Assembly (NCBI GenBank): GCA_002429165.1
Contig: DIYV01000046.1
Coordinates: 11,648 to 29,736, forward strand
Direction of reading: 5' to 3'
DNA length: 18,089 nt
Origin: Gallionella sp. UBA6045
Lineage (GTDB): Bacteria > Pseudomonadota > Gammaproteobacteria > Burkholderiales > Gallionellaceae
How positions within the stretch are numbered: the first letter of the stretch is position 1; each line of letters begins with the position of its first letter. The notes below the pieces were generated by a model. That model did no database searches. It saw nothing but the letters and a program-made list of their open reading frames with translations, and was not told the origin of the DNA. This document shows, one piece after another, positions 1-5,888 of the stretch. The position numbers and the translations under genes were made by a program.

Positions 1-735
1 ACCGACAAGGTCGGGCAGGACGTGCTGTACCTGTCGATGAAAAGCATACGCACCGGACTGATCATCGGCACGGTCACCACGCTGGTCACCCTGCCGCTGG
101 CCTTGTTTCTGGGGATCGCTGCGGGATATCTGCGCGGCTGGGTGGATGATGTAATCCAGTATGTTTATACCGTGCTGAGCTCCATACCCAGCGTGCTGCT
201 GATTGCGGCGGCGGTACTGATGATGCAGGTGACCATCGAAATGCACCCGCAATGGTTCGACAACTCCGCGTCACGCGCGGATTTGCGGCTGGTGTTCCTG
301 TGCCTGATCCTCGGCGTCACCAGTTGGACAGGGTTGTGCCGATTGTTGCGCGGCGAGACCCTCAAGCTGCGCGAGATGGAATACATACAGGCGGCACAGT
401 CCTTCGGTGTGTCCTCGTTCCGCATCCTTGCGCGCCATATCATGCCGAACGTGATGCACATCGTTCTGATTTCGCTGGTGATGGATTTCAGCGGGCTGGT
501 ACTGGCCGAGGCCGTGTTGTCCTACGTCGGTGTGGGTGTTGATCCCTCGATGATCAGCTTCGGTACGATGATCAACGCTGCGCGGCTGGAGATGGGGCGC
601 GATCCCATGGTGTGGTGGGCTCTGGCCTCGGCCTTCGGTTTCATGCTGGTACTTGTGCTTGCGGCGAATCTGTTCGCCGATGCTGTGCGCGATGCGTTCG
701 ATCCGCGCCTGAACCGTACCGAGGTGGCGGCATGA
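1..735 (+). CDS. Peptide-type ABC transporter permease (DppC/OppC/YejE-like), 5' end outside window
   Basis: Inner-membrane permease of a binding-protein-dependent importer for peptides or a similar solute. The reading frame is open from base 1: the first codons read TDKVGQDVL, which matches the conserved stretch before the second membrane helix of DppC/OppC proteins. The true start therefore lies upstream, and the GTG at 22 is internal. Four to five hydrophobic segments are visible. The EAA loop that docks on the ATPase is clear (EYIQAAQSFGVSSFRILARH, about base 379-438). The tail NRTEVAA ends in a TGA that overlaps the ATG of the first small ORF (ATGA). The fused ATPase downstream is the obvious partner. 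The polar stretch between helices (about base 238-290, MHPQWFDNSASRAD) fits the YejE/OppC group, but the exact substrate cannot be read from sequence. Confidence 0.93.
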   Translation, partial: TDKVGQDVLYLSMKSIRTGLIIGTVTTLVTLPLALFLGIAAGYLRGWVDDVIQYVYTVLSSIPSVLLIAAAVLMMQVTIEMHPQWFDNSASRADLRLVFLCLILGVTSWTGLCRLLRGETLKLREMEYIQAAQSFGVSSFRILARHIMPNVMHIVLISLVMDFSGLVLAEAVLSYVGVGVDPSMISFGTMINAARLEMGRDPMVWWALASAFGFMLVLVLAANLFADAVRDAFDPRLNRTEVAA

Positions 736-830
736 ACACGGTGCGCGCAGCGTCGGTGCGGGTAATGCCGCCGGCCACCGAAAACTCTACGCTTGAAGTT
801 TGTTATGAAGCTAATGAGGTGGCGGCATGA
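732..830 (+). CDS. Small ORF 1 (32 aa) in duplicated ABC operon junction
   Basis: I do not recognise this peptide. It is a 32-residue frame starting MNTVRAASVRVMPPATE and ending NEVAA. Its ATG overlaps the permease stop (ATGA at 732-735), its own stop overlaps the ATG of small ORF 2 (827-830), and a GAGGTG Shine-Dalgarno sits at 721-726. It shares its N-terminus (MNTVRAA) and core (MPPATE) with small ORF 2, and its C-terminal EVAA with the permease. No membrane segment or metal motif is visible. It may be a translated coupling leader that keeps ribosomes moving to the ATPase gene, or only a by-product of a duplicated junction. The sequence cannot tell these apart. Confidence 0.4.
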   Translation: MNTVRAASVRVMPPATENSTLEVCYEANEVAA

Positions 831-979
831 ACACGGTGCGCGCAGCGCCGGTAACAAAGTCAGGCAATCCACTAAGCGATAAATCGCTTGTGGAATTGAC
901 ACTGCGGGCAATGCCGCCGGCCACCGAAGTAACCGTCCGGTGTGGTGATTCGAATCACGAGATTGAGGTGGCGGTGTGA
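827..979 (+). CDS. Small ORF 2 (50 aa), paralogue of small ORF 1 with an in-frame insertion
   Basis: A 50-residue frame beginning MNTVRAAPVTK, with core RAMPPATE and end IEVAV. It is a duplicate of small ORF 1 but carries 51 extra bases (853-903, exactly 17 codons), so the frame is kept. The insertion contains an imperfect hairpin. The ATG overlaps the stop of small ORF 1, and the stop TGA (977-979) overlaps the ATG of the ATPase gene (TGATG), with a GAGGTG at 965-970 ahead of it. Unbroken frames through a duplication and an insertion hint at selection for continuous translation, but the peptide has no recognisable domain. Function unknown. Confidence 0.4.
   Translation: MNTVRAAPVTKSGNPLSDKSLVELTLRAMPPATEVTVRCGDSNHEIEVAV
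853..903 (+). repeat. 51-bp in-frame insertion with imperfect palindrome
   Basis: Aligning the two small ORFs shows 51 bases present only in the second. They contain an imperfect inverted repeat at 865-898. The core arms AAGCGAT (874-880) and ATCGCTT (883-889) are separated by two bases, and the pairing continues outward with one-base slips (CCAC/GTGG, CAAT/ATTG). The element looks like a small palindromic insert that preserved the reading frame, in the manner of the Rickettsia palindromic elements found inside genes. No second copy is visible in this window. Confidence 0.55.
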
Positions 980-2988
980 TGGGCGACCTTCTTCGTGTCT
1001 CCGGCATGGTCACGCAGTTGCGCAATGGCGCGCGCATCGTGGACGACATTTCCTTCAACATCAAGGCGGGCGAGACGTTTGTGCTGCTCGGGGAATCCGG
1101 CTGCGGGAAATCCATGACCGCGCTGTCGCTGCTGCGGCTGTTGCCCGATGGGGTGGTAAATGCCGGCAGTGCGGCACAGCTGGATGGCATCGAACTGTTC
1201 GACTTGCGCGAGCGCGAGATGCGCGACCTGCGCGGCGGCATGATGGCGATGATCTTTCAGGAACCGGGGCTGAGCCTGAATCCGGTGATGACAGTTGGCC
1301 AGCAAATCGCCGAAGTATTGGGATTGCATCAGGGTATGCGCGGCAGTGCTGCACGACTGCGTTGCGTGGAGCTGCTGGACCAGGTCGGCATCCCGGATGC
1401 TTCGCGGCGCGCGGAGGAATATCCGTTCCAGCTTTCCGGCGGCATGAAGCAGCGTGTGATGATCGCGATGGCGTTGGCCGGACAGCCAAAATTGCTGATC
1501 GCGGACGAGCCGACCACCGCACTGGATGTCACGATACAGGCGCAGGTTCTGCAACTGCTGCGGGATACCCAGGCTGCCAGCGGCATGTCGCTGTTGCTGA
1601 TTACGCATGACCTCGGTGTGGTGGCGGAAATGGCGCATCAGGTCGGGGTGATGTATGCCGGACAAATCGTCGAGCAGGCCAGCCGCGCCCAGTTGTTCGA
1701 CCAGCCGCTGCATCCCTATACGCAGAAACTGTTCGCCGCACTTCCCGATGCGACACGCCGCAATCAATCATTGGCCGCCATTCCGGGCAACGTACCGCCG
1801 CTGGGCAGCATCACGCAGGGCTGCCGCTTTGCCGCCCGTTGCGACAGGGCCTGGTCGCTGTGCAACGAAAAGACGCCAGACTGGACAGTGGTCGGAGAAG
1901 GGCAGGGAGTCAGGTGTCATCTTTATCAGGGGCAAGATGCAAGGGGCAAGGGGCAAGAGAATAATGTTAGGGTGCAGGAGCACCAGGATGACTCCAAACC
2001 TGATTTGCACCTTGCACCTTGTCCCTTGCTCCTTGAGGTCTCCGACTTGCGTGTCTATTTTCCTATTCGCAAAGGCCTGTTGCAGCGTGTGGTCGGACAG
2101 GTAAAAGCGGTGGATGGGGTGTCGCTGGATATTCCACAGGGACGCACCCTGGCGCTGGTGGGTGAGTCCGGTTGCGGCAAGACCACGCTGGGCAAGGCGC
2201 TGTTGCAGTTGATCTCGCCCATTACGGGTAGCGTGCAATTCGACGGGAGAGAATTGATCGGATCGGATGCCCGTGAACAGCGCGCCTCGATGCAGATGGT
2301 GTTCCAGGATTCCTATGCTTCGCTGAACCCGAAAATGCGTGTTGCCGAAATTCTCGAGGAAGGCATGACCGCGCTGAACATCGGGAACAACAGTGCGGCA
2401 CGACAGGCACACATCGATACTTTGCTCGATCAGGTCGGTCTGGCGCGCGATTCAAAGTGGCGTTATCCGCATGAATTTTCAGGCGGGCAGAGGCAACGCA
2501 TCGCCATCGCTCGCGCGCTTGCGGTTTCGCCGCGGCTGTTGATCTGCGATGAACCGACCAGCGCGCTGGATGTATCGGTGCAGGCGCAAATTCTGAACTT
2601 GCTGAAGTCGTTGCAACAAAAACTTGAACTTAGTTATTTGTTCATCACTCACAATCTTGCCGTGGTCGAGTATCTCGCCGATGAGGTGTGCGTGATGTAT
2701 CTCGGGCGCATCGTGGAGCGCGGCACTTCGGCGGAAGTGTTGCGAGCACCCAAGCATCCCTATACCCAGGCGCTGTTGTCTGCCATACCGCGCATTGACG
2801 GTGCAAAAAGAGAGCGCATCAGACTGAAGGGGGACTTGCCGTCACCGGCCAATCCGCCGCAAGGCTGCCATTTTGCACCGCGCTGTGAGCATGCTTCGGA
2901 ACAATGCCGCATGAGTTATCCGCCCGTGACCCGTCATTCGCCAACACATAGCGTGCGTTGCTATTTATATGCAGAAAACCCGGGTTGA
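979..2988 (+). CDS. Fused double-ATPase subunit of peptide-type ABC importer (DppD-DppF / YejF-like)
   Basis: Energises the permease encoded upstream by hydrolysing ATP at the cytoplasmic face. One chain of 669 residues holds both nucleotide-binding domains. Domain 1 has Walker A GESGCGKS (38-45), signature LSGG (152-155) and Walker B LLIADEP (172-178). Domain 2 has Walker A GESGCGKT (395-402), signature FSGGQ (500-504) and Walker B LLICDEP (519 onward, catalytic E525). Each domain ends in the Cys-bearing C-terminal extension typical of peptide importers (CRFAARC and CHFAPRC). Start: ATG 979 overlaps the previous stop and lies after a GAGGTG Shine-Dalgarno; GTG 976 is an in-frame alternative. 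Oddity: the inter-domain linker, residues about 317-353, is encoded by a palindromic heptad repeat. Fused ATPases are known for YejF and GsiA; the cargo is not determined. Confidence 0.95.
   Translation: MGDLLRVSGMVTQLRNGARIVDDISFNIKAGETFVLLGESGCGKSMTALSLLRLLPDGVVNAGSAAQLDGIELFDLREREMRDLRGGMMAMIFQEPGLSLNPVMTVGQQIAEVLGLHQGMRGSAARLRCVELLDQVGIPDASRRAEEYPFQLSGGMKQRVMIAMALAGQPKLLIADEPTTALDVTIQAQVLQLLRDTQAASGMSLLLITHDLGVVAEMAHQVGVMYAGQIVEQASRAQLFDQPLHPYTQKLFAALPDATRRNQSLAAIPGNVPPLGSITQGCRFAARCDRAWSLCNEKTPDWTVVGEGQGVRCHLYQGQDARGKGQENNVRVQEHQDDSKPDLHLAPCPLLLEVSDLRVYFPIRKGLLQRVVGQVKAVDGVSLDIPQGRTLALVGESGCGKTTLGKALLQLISPITGSVQFDGRELIGSDAREQRASMQMVFQDSYASLNPKMRVAEILEEGMTALNIGNNSAARQAHIDTLLDQVGLARDSKWRYPHEFSGGQRQRIAIARALAVSPRLLICDEPTSALDVSVQAQILNLLKSLQQKLELSYLFITHNLAVVEYLADEVCVMYLGRIVERGTSAEVLRAPKHPYTQALLSAIPRIDGAKRERIRLKGDLPSPANPPQGCHFAPRCEHASEQCRMSYPPVTRHSPTHSVRCYLYAENPG
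1928..2037 (+). repeat. Inverted heptad-repeat element forming the ATPase linker
   Basis: At 1928-1958 about four tandem copies of a CAAGGGG-like heptamer are seen (CAAGATG, CAAGGGG, CAAGGGG and neighbours). At 2005-2036 the reverse complement (CACCTTG, CACCTTG, TCCCTTG, CTCCTTG) follows, so the two arms can pair with a few mismatches. About 46 bases separate them, including a small stem GGTGC-AGGA-GCACC at 1971-1984. The whole element is translated without a stop and joins the two ATPase domains. The heptamers resemble the short tandemly repeated repetitive sequences described in filamentous cyanobacteria; relatedness is not claimed. Confidence 0.7.
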
Positions 2989-3013
2989 CGACAGGGTATT
3001 TTAGGTTTACAAA
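2985..3013 (+). promoter_or_regulatory. Putative sigma-70 promoter of the yqjD-like cassette
   Basis: TTGACG (2985-2990), a 17-base spacer, then TACAAA (3008-3013). The -35 box overlaps the stop codon of the ATPase gene. It precedes the DUF883 gene by about 75 bases, which would let the three-gene cassette be transcribed separately from the ABC operon. Prediction by consensus only. Confidence 0.4.
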
Positions 3014-3089
3014 GGTATCAGGTTCTCCGGTGTTAGACGGGGATTTCAGCGGTGTGATCACGTTAACTTTAATTTCAAAGGAGTGGATC

Positions 3090-3419
3090 ATGAGCACCAA
3101 ATCAGCAGGAGCAGGGAGCGAAGCCGGCAAAGAAAAACTTGTCCAGGATTTCCGTGTGGTAGTGGCTGATGCCGAGGAGTTGTTGCGTGCAACAGCAGGA
3201 CAGGCAGGAGAGAAGGTGGCGGCGGCACGCGAGCGTATTCAGGAAAATCTGGTTACGGCCAAGGCGCGTCTCAATGAGGCCGAGTCAGCAATGATTGAGA
3301 AGACCAAATATGCCGCCAAGGCAACGGACGAGTACGTGCACGATAATCCGTGGACGGCCCTCGGTGTTGGTGCCAGCGTGGGCGTTATCGTCGGTATGCT
3401 GATTGGCCGCGGCCGTTAA
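3090..3419 (+). CDS. DUF883 family membrane-anchored protein (YqjD/ElaB-like)
   Basis: A 109-residue protein of the YqjD/ElaB/YgaM family. In E. coli these are stationary-phase inner-membrane proteins that bind ribosomes through the N-terminus. The long charged and Ala-rich segment (about 12-85) looks helical and probably coiled coil. It is followed by the family hallmark DNPWTALGVGASVGVIVG, a Gly-rich C-terminal membrane anchor ending in GRGR. Start ATG 3090 follows a strong AAAGGAG at 3077-3083. The stop is three bases before the next gene, so it heads a tight cassette with YqjE- and YqjK-like genes, the same order as in enterobacteria. A ribosome-related or envelope-stress role is inferred from the family. 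Confidence 0.88.
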   Translation: MSTKSAGAGSEAGKEKLVQDFRVVVADAEELLRATAGQAGEKVAAARERIQENLVTAKARLNEAESAMIEKTKYAAKATDEYVHDNPWTALGVGASVGVIVGMLIGRGR

Positions 3420-3422
3420 GTC

Positions 3423-3803
3423 ATGGTTGGGCAGAGTGCCGGGTTGATGGATTCGGTCAAACGATTGGCTTCGACGCTGATTGCCATCGTTTCGACGCGG
3501 CTTGAACTGCTTGCCAATGAGGTGCAGGAAGAACGGCTGCGTCTGGCGCAGATGTTCTTTTTATATTTGTCCGCATTGTTTTGTTTTGGCATGGGCGTGC
3601 TGTTGCTCACGGCATTCATCACCGTGCTGTTCTGGGATGAGCACCGGCTCGCTGTGCTGGGCGGGCTGTGTATTCTTTTCTTTGTGCTGGCTACGCTGAT
3701 GGCAATGTTGTTGCGCAATAAGGCGCAGTCAAAACAAAAATTATTTTCCGCCAGTCTTGCCGAATTGTTCAAGGACAGGGAACAGCTGGAACCAAGGGAA
3801 TAA
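3423..3803 (+). CDS. YqjE-like phage-holin-family (DUF1469) membrane protein
   Basis: A 126-residue protein of the YqjE/putative Actinobacterial Holin-X family. It has an amphipathic N-terminal helix rich in Glu and Arg (LELLANEVQEERLRLAQ, residues about 27-43), followed by two hydrophobic hairpin helices (about 45-68 and 76-97) and a charged C-terminal tail (KQKLFSASLAELFKDREQ). The gene starts three bases after the DUF883 stop and ends eight bases before the YqjK-like gene, so the three are almost certainly co-transcribed. Despite the family name there is no sign of a prophage nearby. The function of YqjE is not established; a structural partner of the membrane-anchored neighbour is inferred. 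Confidence 0.85.
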   Translation: MVGQSAGLMDSVKRLASTLIAIVSTRLELLANEVQEERLRLAQMFFLYLSALFCFGMGVLLLTAFITVLFWDEHRLAVLGGLCILFFVLATLMAMLLRNKAQSKQKLFSASLAELFKDREQLEPRE

Positions 3804-3811
3804 CTGGGGTC

Positions 3812-4099
3812 ATGAACGAAAAATTGCTTGGGCTGACACAGCGTCGAGGTGAGTTATTGGCAAGGATTGCCGTGCAGCGTGAGGAAATGGCTGAAATTGA
3901 GGCGGAGTGGAATGCCCCGTTAGCCTTGGCTGATCAGGGGGTGGCGGCAGTGCGTTTTTTGCGTCACCATCCTTTGCTGGTCGCCGGCGCAATGGCTTTA
4001 TTTGTGATTCGCCGTCACAGCGTGGCGGGTTTGATGTGGGGAGTGTGGCGGGTGTGGAAAGGATACCGTGATTTCATTTTCATCACAGAAAAGACCTAG
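3812..4099 (+). CDS. YqjK-like small membrane protein
   Basis: A 95-residue protein with a basic and acidic N-terminal helix (MNEKLLGLTQRRGELLARIA, then QREEMAEIEAEW), a central conserved RFLRHHPLLVAGAMALFVIRR membrane-proximal segment (about 49-70), and a Trp-rich tail (GLMWGVWRVWKGYRD). This fits YqjK-like proteins, which follow YqjE in proteobacteria. It is the last gene of the cassette and ends 12 bases before the stop of the opposing mltD gene. No function is known for the family beyond its constant association with YqjD and YqjE. Confidence 0.75.
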   Translation: MNEKLLGLTQRRGELLARIAVQREEMAEIEAEWNAPLALADQGVAAVRFLRHHPLLVAGAMALFVIRRHSVAGLMWGVWRVWKGYRDFIFITEKT

Positions 4100-4111
4100 C
4101 CGAGAGCGAAC

Positions 4112-5578
4112 CTAGTAGTATCCCTGTGAAGACTCGTTGCCGTTTTGCGCCACATCACGCGAGCGGTCCTTGGATTTTTTATGCCGGCTGTAATGCTGGC
4201 TTAAACCCGACTTCGAGATTACCAGGGTTTGACCGATCCTGATGATTTTCAGCGGGCCGTTCCATTGTTTCAACCTGGCGATGCTGACATGATAACGGCG
4301 CGCCACACCCCCCAGCGTGTCACCACTGTGCACGATGTGCTTGATTCTTGTGAGGCTATCGGAAGGAACGATGTGCATGTTAAAGGCTTCGAATTCGCTT
4401 GAGGATTCTTCACCGTTCAGCGGCACCAGCAGGGTTTGTCCGGTACTGATATTGCCGCGCCGGGAAAGGCCGTTCACGGACTTTAGGTTTGCCAGCGACA
4501 GGCCGAAGCGCGGTGCCAGTTTGTCAAGACGCTCCCCCTTCTTGGGTTTATATGATTGCCAACTGACCAGAGGCTTGTCATAGTTTTCCAGGTTAGTCCT
4601 GAACGTTTCAATTTTGTCGACAGGCAACAAAATGAAATCATTGTTGTCCTGCAAGATCACCGGGCGGTTGTGTGCGGGATTGAGCGCGGCAAACTCGTCT
4701 TCCGAGATACCGGCCAACTGGGCAGCCAGTTTGACGTCGATGTGCTGAGTCGTGCTGATAGCGGCAAAGTAGGGCTTGTTCGGAATCTCCTGCAACGTCA
4801 GCCCAAATTTGGCAGGATACTCAATGATGTGTTTAATGGCCAGCAACTTTGGCACGTAATTGCGCGTTTCCTTCAACAGCTTCAGGTGGGCATAGTCGGT
4901 CGGCAGGCCGTGTCTGCGATTGTGTGCCTGGGCTCTCAGAACTGCGCCTTCGCCGCAATTGTACGCAGCCAGGGCCAACTGCCAATCGCCGAACATGTTG
5001 TGAAGATTCTGCAGGTAATCGAGTGCACCATTGGTCGCGCTGATCACATCCCTGCGGCCGTCATACCACCAGTTCTGTTGCATACCGAATTTTTTGCCGG
5101 TGGACGGCATGAATTGCCAGATGCCGGAAGCACGGCTGGTTGAATATGCGCCCGGATTAAAGGCGCTTTCGACCATCGGCAAAAGTGCGATTTCGCTGGG
5201 CATGCCGCGTCGTTCCACTTCCTCGGTAATGTAATACAGGTATAGGCGGGCGCGATCAGTCATCCGCGCAAAGTATTCGGGACGGCTTACATACCATTTC
5301 TCATGCCTGGCGACCAGCTTGGAATCGAGTTCGCGCATCGCGAAACCGTTGCGTATTCGCGACCATAGTTCCTGCGCCATGGGGGCGGGTTTAGGGATGA
5401 GTTCGATTCTGATATCGCGGCCTGATGGCAGCCACTGTGGGGCAGCGTCCTCGGTTGCAGGACTGCTCAGTGTTACAGGACTGTTAAGCGCGATCGTTTC
5501 TTCCGCGTGAGCATATGCAGGTATGGCTGCTGCAAAAATGCAGAGCAGTGCAGAAAAAATAAATCGAATCAATAACAT
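4112..5578 (-). CDS. mltD: Membrane-bound lytic murein transglycosylase D-like, two LysM domains
   Basis: Cleaves the MurNAc-GlcNAc bond of peptidoglycan with formation of an anhydro end. The protein has 488 residues. A signal peptide occupies about 1-25. The SLT domain is about 112-230 with catalytic Glu137 (LLPMVESAFNP), the family block SRASGIWQFMPSTGKKFG, and LAAYNCGEGAV. Two LysM peptidoglycan-binding repeats follow at about 342-386 and 413-455, then a basic Ser/Lys-rich tail. Start: ATG 5578 is preferred over the upstream in-frame codon at 5662 because AGGAAGG lies six bases ahead of it and the signal peptide begins there. E. coli MltD is a lipoprotein; here no lipobox cysteine is seen, so it may be soluble in the periplasm. 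The gene is alone on its strand and faces the yqj cassette. Confidence 0.93.
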   Translation of the reverse strand: MLLIRFIFSALLCIFAAAIPAYAHAEETIALNSPVTLSSPATEDAAPQWLPSGRDIRIELIPKPAPMAQELWSRIRNGFAMRELDSKLVARHEKWYVSRPEYFARMTDRARLYLYYITEEVERRGMPSEIALLPMVESAFNPGAYSTSRASGIWQFMPSTGKKFGMQQNWWYDGRRDVISATNGALDYLQNLHNMFGDWQLALAAYNCGEGAVLRAQAHNRRHGLPTDYAHLKLLKETRNYVPKLLAIKHIIEYPAKFGLTLQEIPNKPYFAAISTTQHIDVKLAAQLAGISEDEFAALNPAHNRPVILQDNNDFILLPVDKIETFRTNLENYDKPLVSWQSYKPKKGERLDKLAPRFGLSLANLKSVNGLSRRGNISTGQTLLVPLNGEESSSEFEAFNMHIVPSDSLTRIKHIVHSGDTLGGVARRYHVSIARLKQWNGPLKIIRIGQTLVISKSGLSQHYSRHKKSKDRSRDVAQNGNESSQGYY

Positions 5579-5600
5579 GTGCACCCTTCCTGAAGTAAAC

Positions 5601-5634
5601 CCTGTGTGATGGTAGTCTAACATCTGCACACAGG
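5601..5634. promoter_or_regulatory. Inverted repeat upstream of mltD
   Basis: CCTGTGTG (5601-5608) and CACACAGG (5627-5634) form perfect 8-base arms separated by 18 bases, 23-56 bases ahead of the mltD start codon. It could be an operator or a leader hairpin. There is no known consensus match, so this is only a structural observation. Confidence 0.35.
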
Positions 5635-5732
5635 TCAATCTAAAATAGCAGGAAAATGACAAAAGGCAGCGGATAGGGGATGGAAGGTCGGGAAATGAGA
5701 CCAGCGCTCATTGCAAGCCTCTATAGGAAACG

Positions 5733-5787
5733 CATCGCCGGACGTTCCCTGCAGGTCAGTTTTTTGCAGGGGAACCCTCCGGCGATG
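5733..5787. repeat. Long imperfect hairpin between acs and mltD
   Basis: Left arm 5733-5753 and right arm 5765-5787 pair over about 19 bases: a perfect outer 10-base stem (CATCGCCGGA with TCCGGCGATG), a small internal loop, then TTCCCTGCA with TGCAGGGGAA (one bulged G). The loop holds a run of six T on the plus strand. It lies about 100 bases past the acs stop. No U-tract follows the stem on the minus strand, so it is not a classical terminator for acs. It could instead be a palindromic intergenic repeat or a 3' mRNA-stabilising structure. Confidence 0.6.
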
Positions 5788-5888
5788 TCGATTCCGCCGT
5801 GTCAATTCCACATTCAGCCTGCGGGACAGTAGATTGCCTGCCTTTGGTGTACCCCTTCGGATAGGGAAGGATGGTGAAGCTGGTTGCT

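Larger units (their letters stand above)
721..979 (+). repeat. Triplicated gene-junction cassette (SD plus overlapping stop/start)
   Basis: A 15-base element, GAGGTGGCGGCATGA, occurs at 721-735 and 816-830 and again with two changes at 965-979. Each copy carries a Shine-Dalgarno-like GAGGTG, the stop codon of one frame and the start codon of the next. The first two copies extend to 32 identical bases (721-752 and 816-847). A second block, TGCGGG(T/C)AATGCCGCCG followed by GCCACCGAA, is shared at 757-782 and 903-928 with one mismatch. The arrangement is best explained by tandem duplication of the permease/ATPase junction followed by divergence and one insertion. Confidence 0.85.
5579..5888. 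other. Intergenic region acs-mltD (310 bp)
   Basis: No gene is supported here; small frames at 5711-6156 on the plus strand are compositional or antisense to acs. The region contains the upstream sequence of mltD, an 8-bp inverted repeat (5601-5634) and a strong imperfect hairpin (5733-5787). I find no convincing -35/-10 pair for mltD, although TTGACC on the minus strand at 5637-5632 could be a -35 element. Confidence 0.6.

Noticed and set aside
522..1241. 239-codon minus-strand frame spanning the duplicated junction
   Set aside because: It crosses the ends of two real genes on the other strand and its composition (Ser, Arg, Pro rich) looks like a shadow.
3423..3803. Holin family match suggesting prophage remnant
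   Set aside because: The holin label is a family name; the gene sits in the conserved yqjD-yqjE-yqjK order and there are no phage genes around it.
4556..5143. 195-codon plus-strand frame within mltD
   Set aside because: Lies opposite the catalytic and LysM-coding parts of mltD, whose motifs are unambiguous; no independent evidence.
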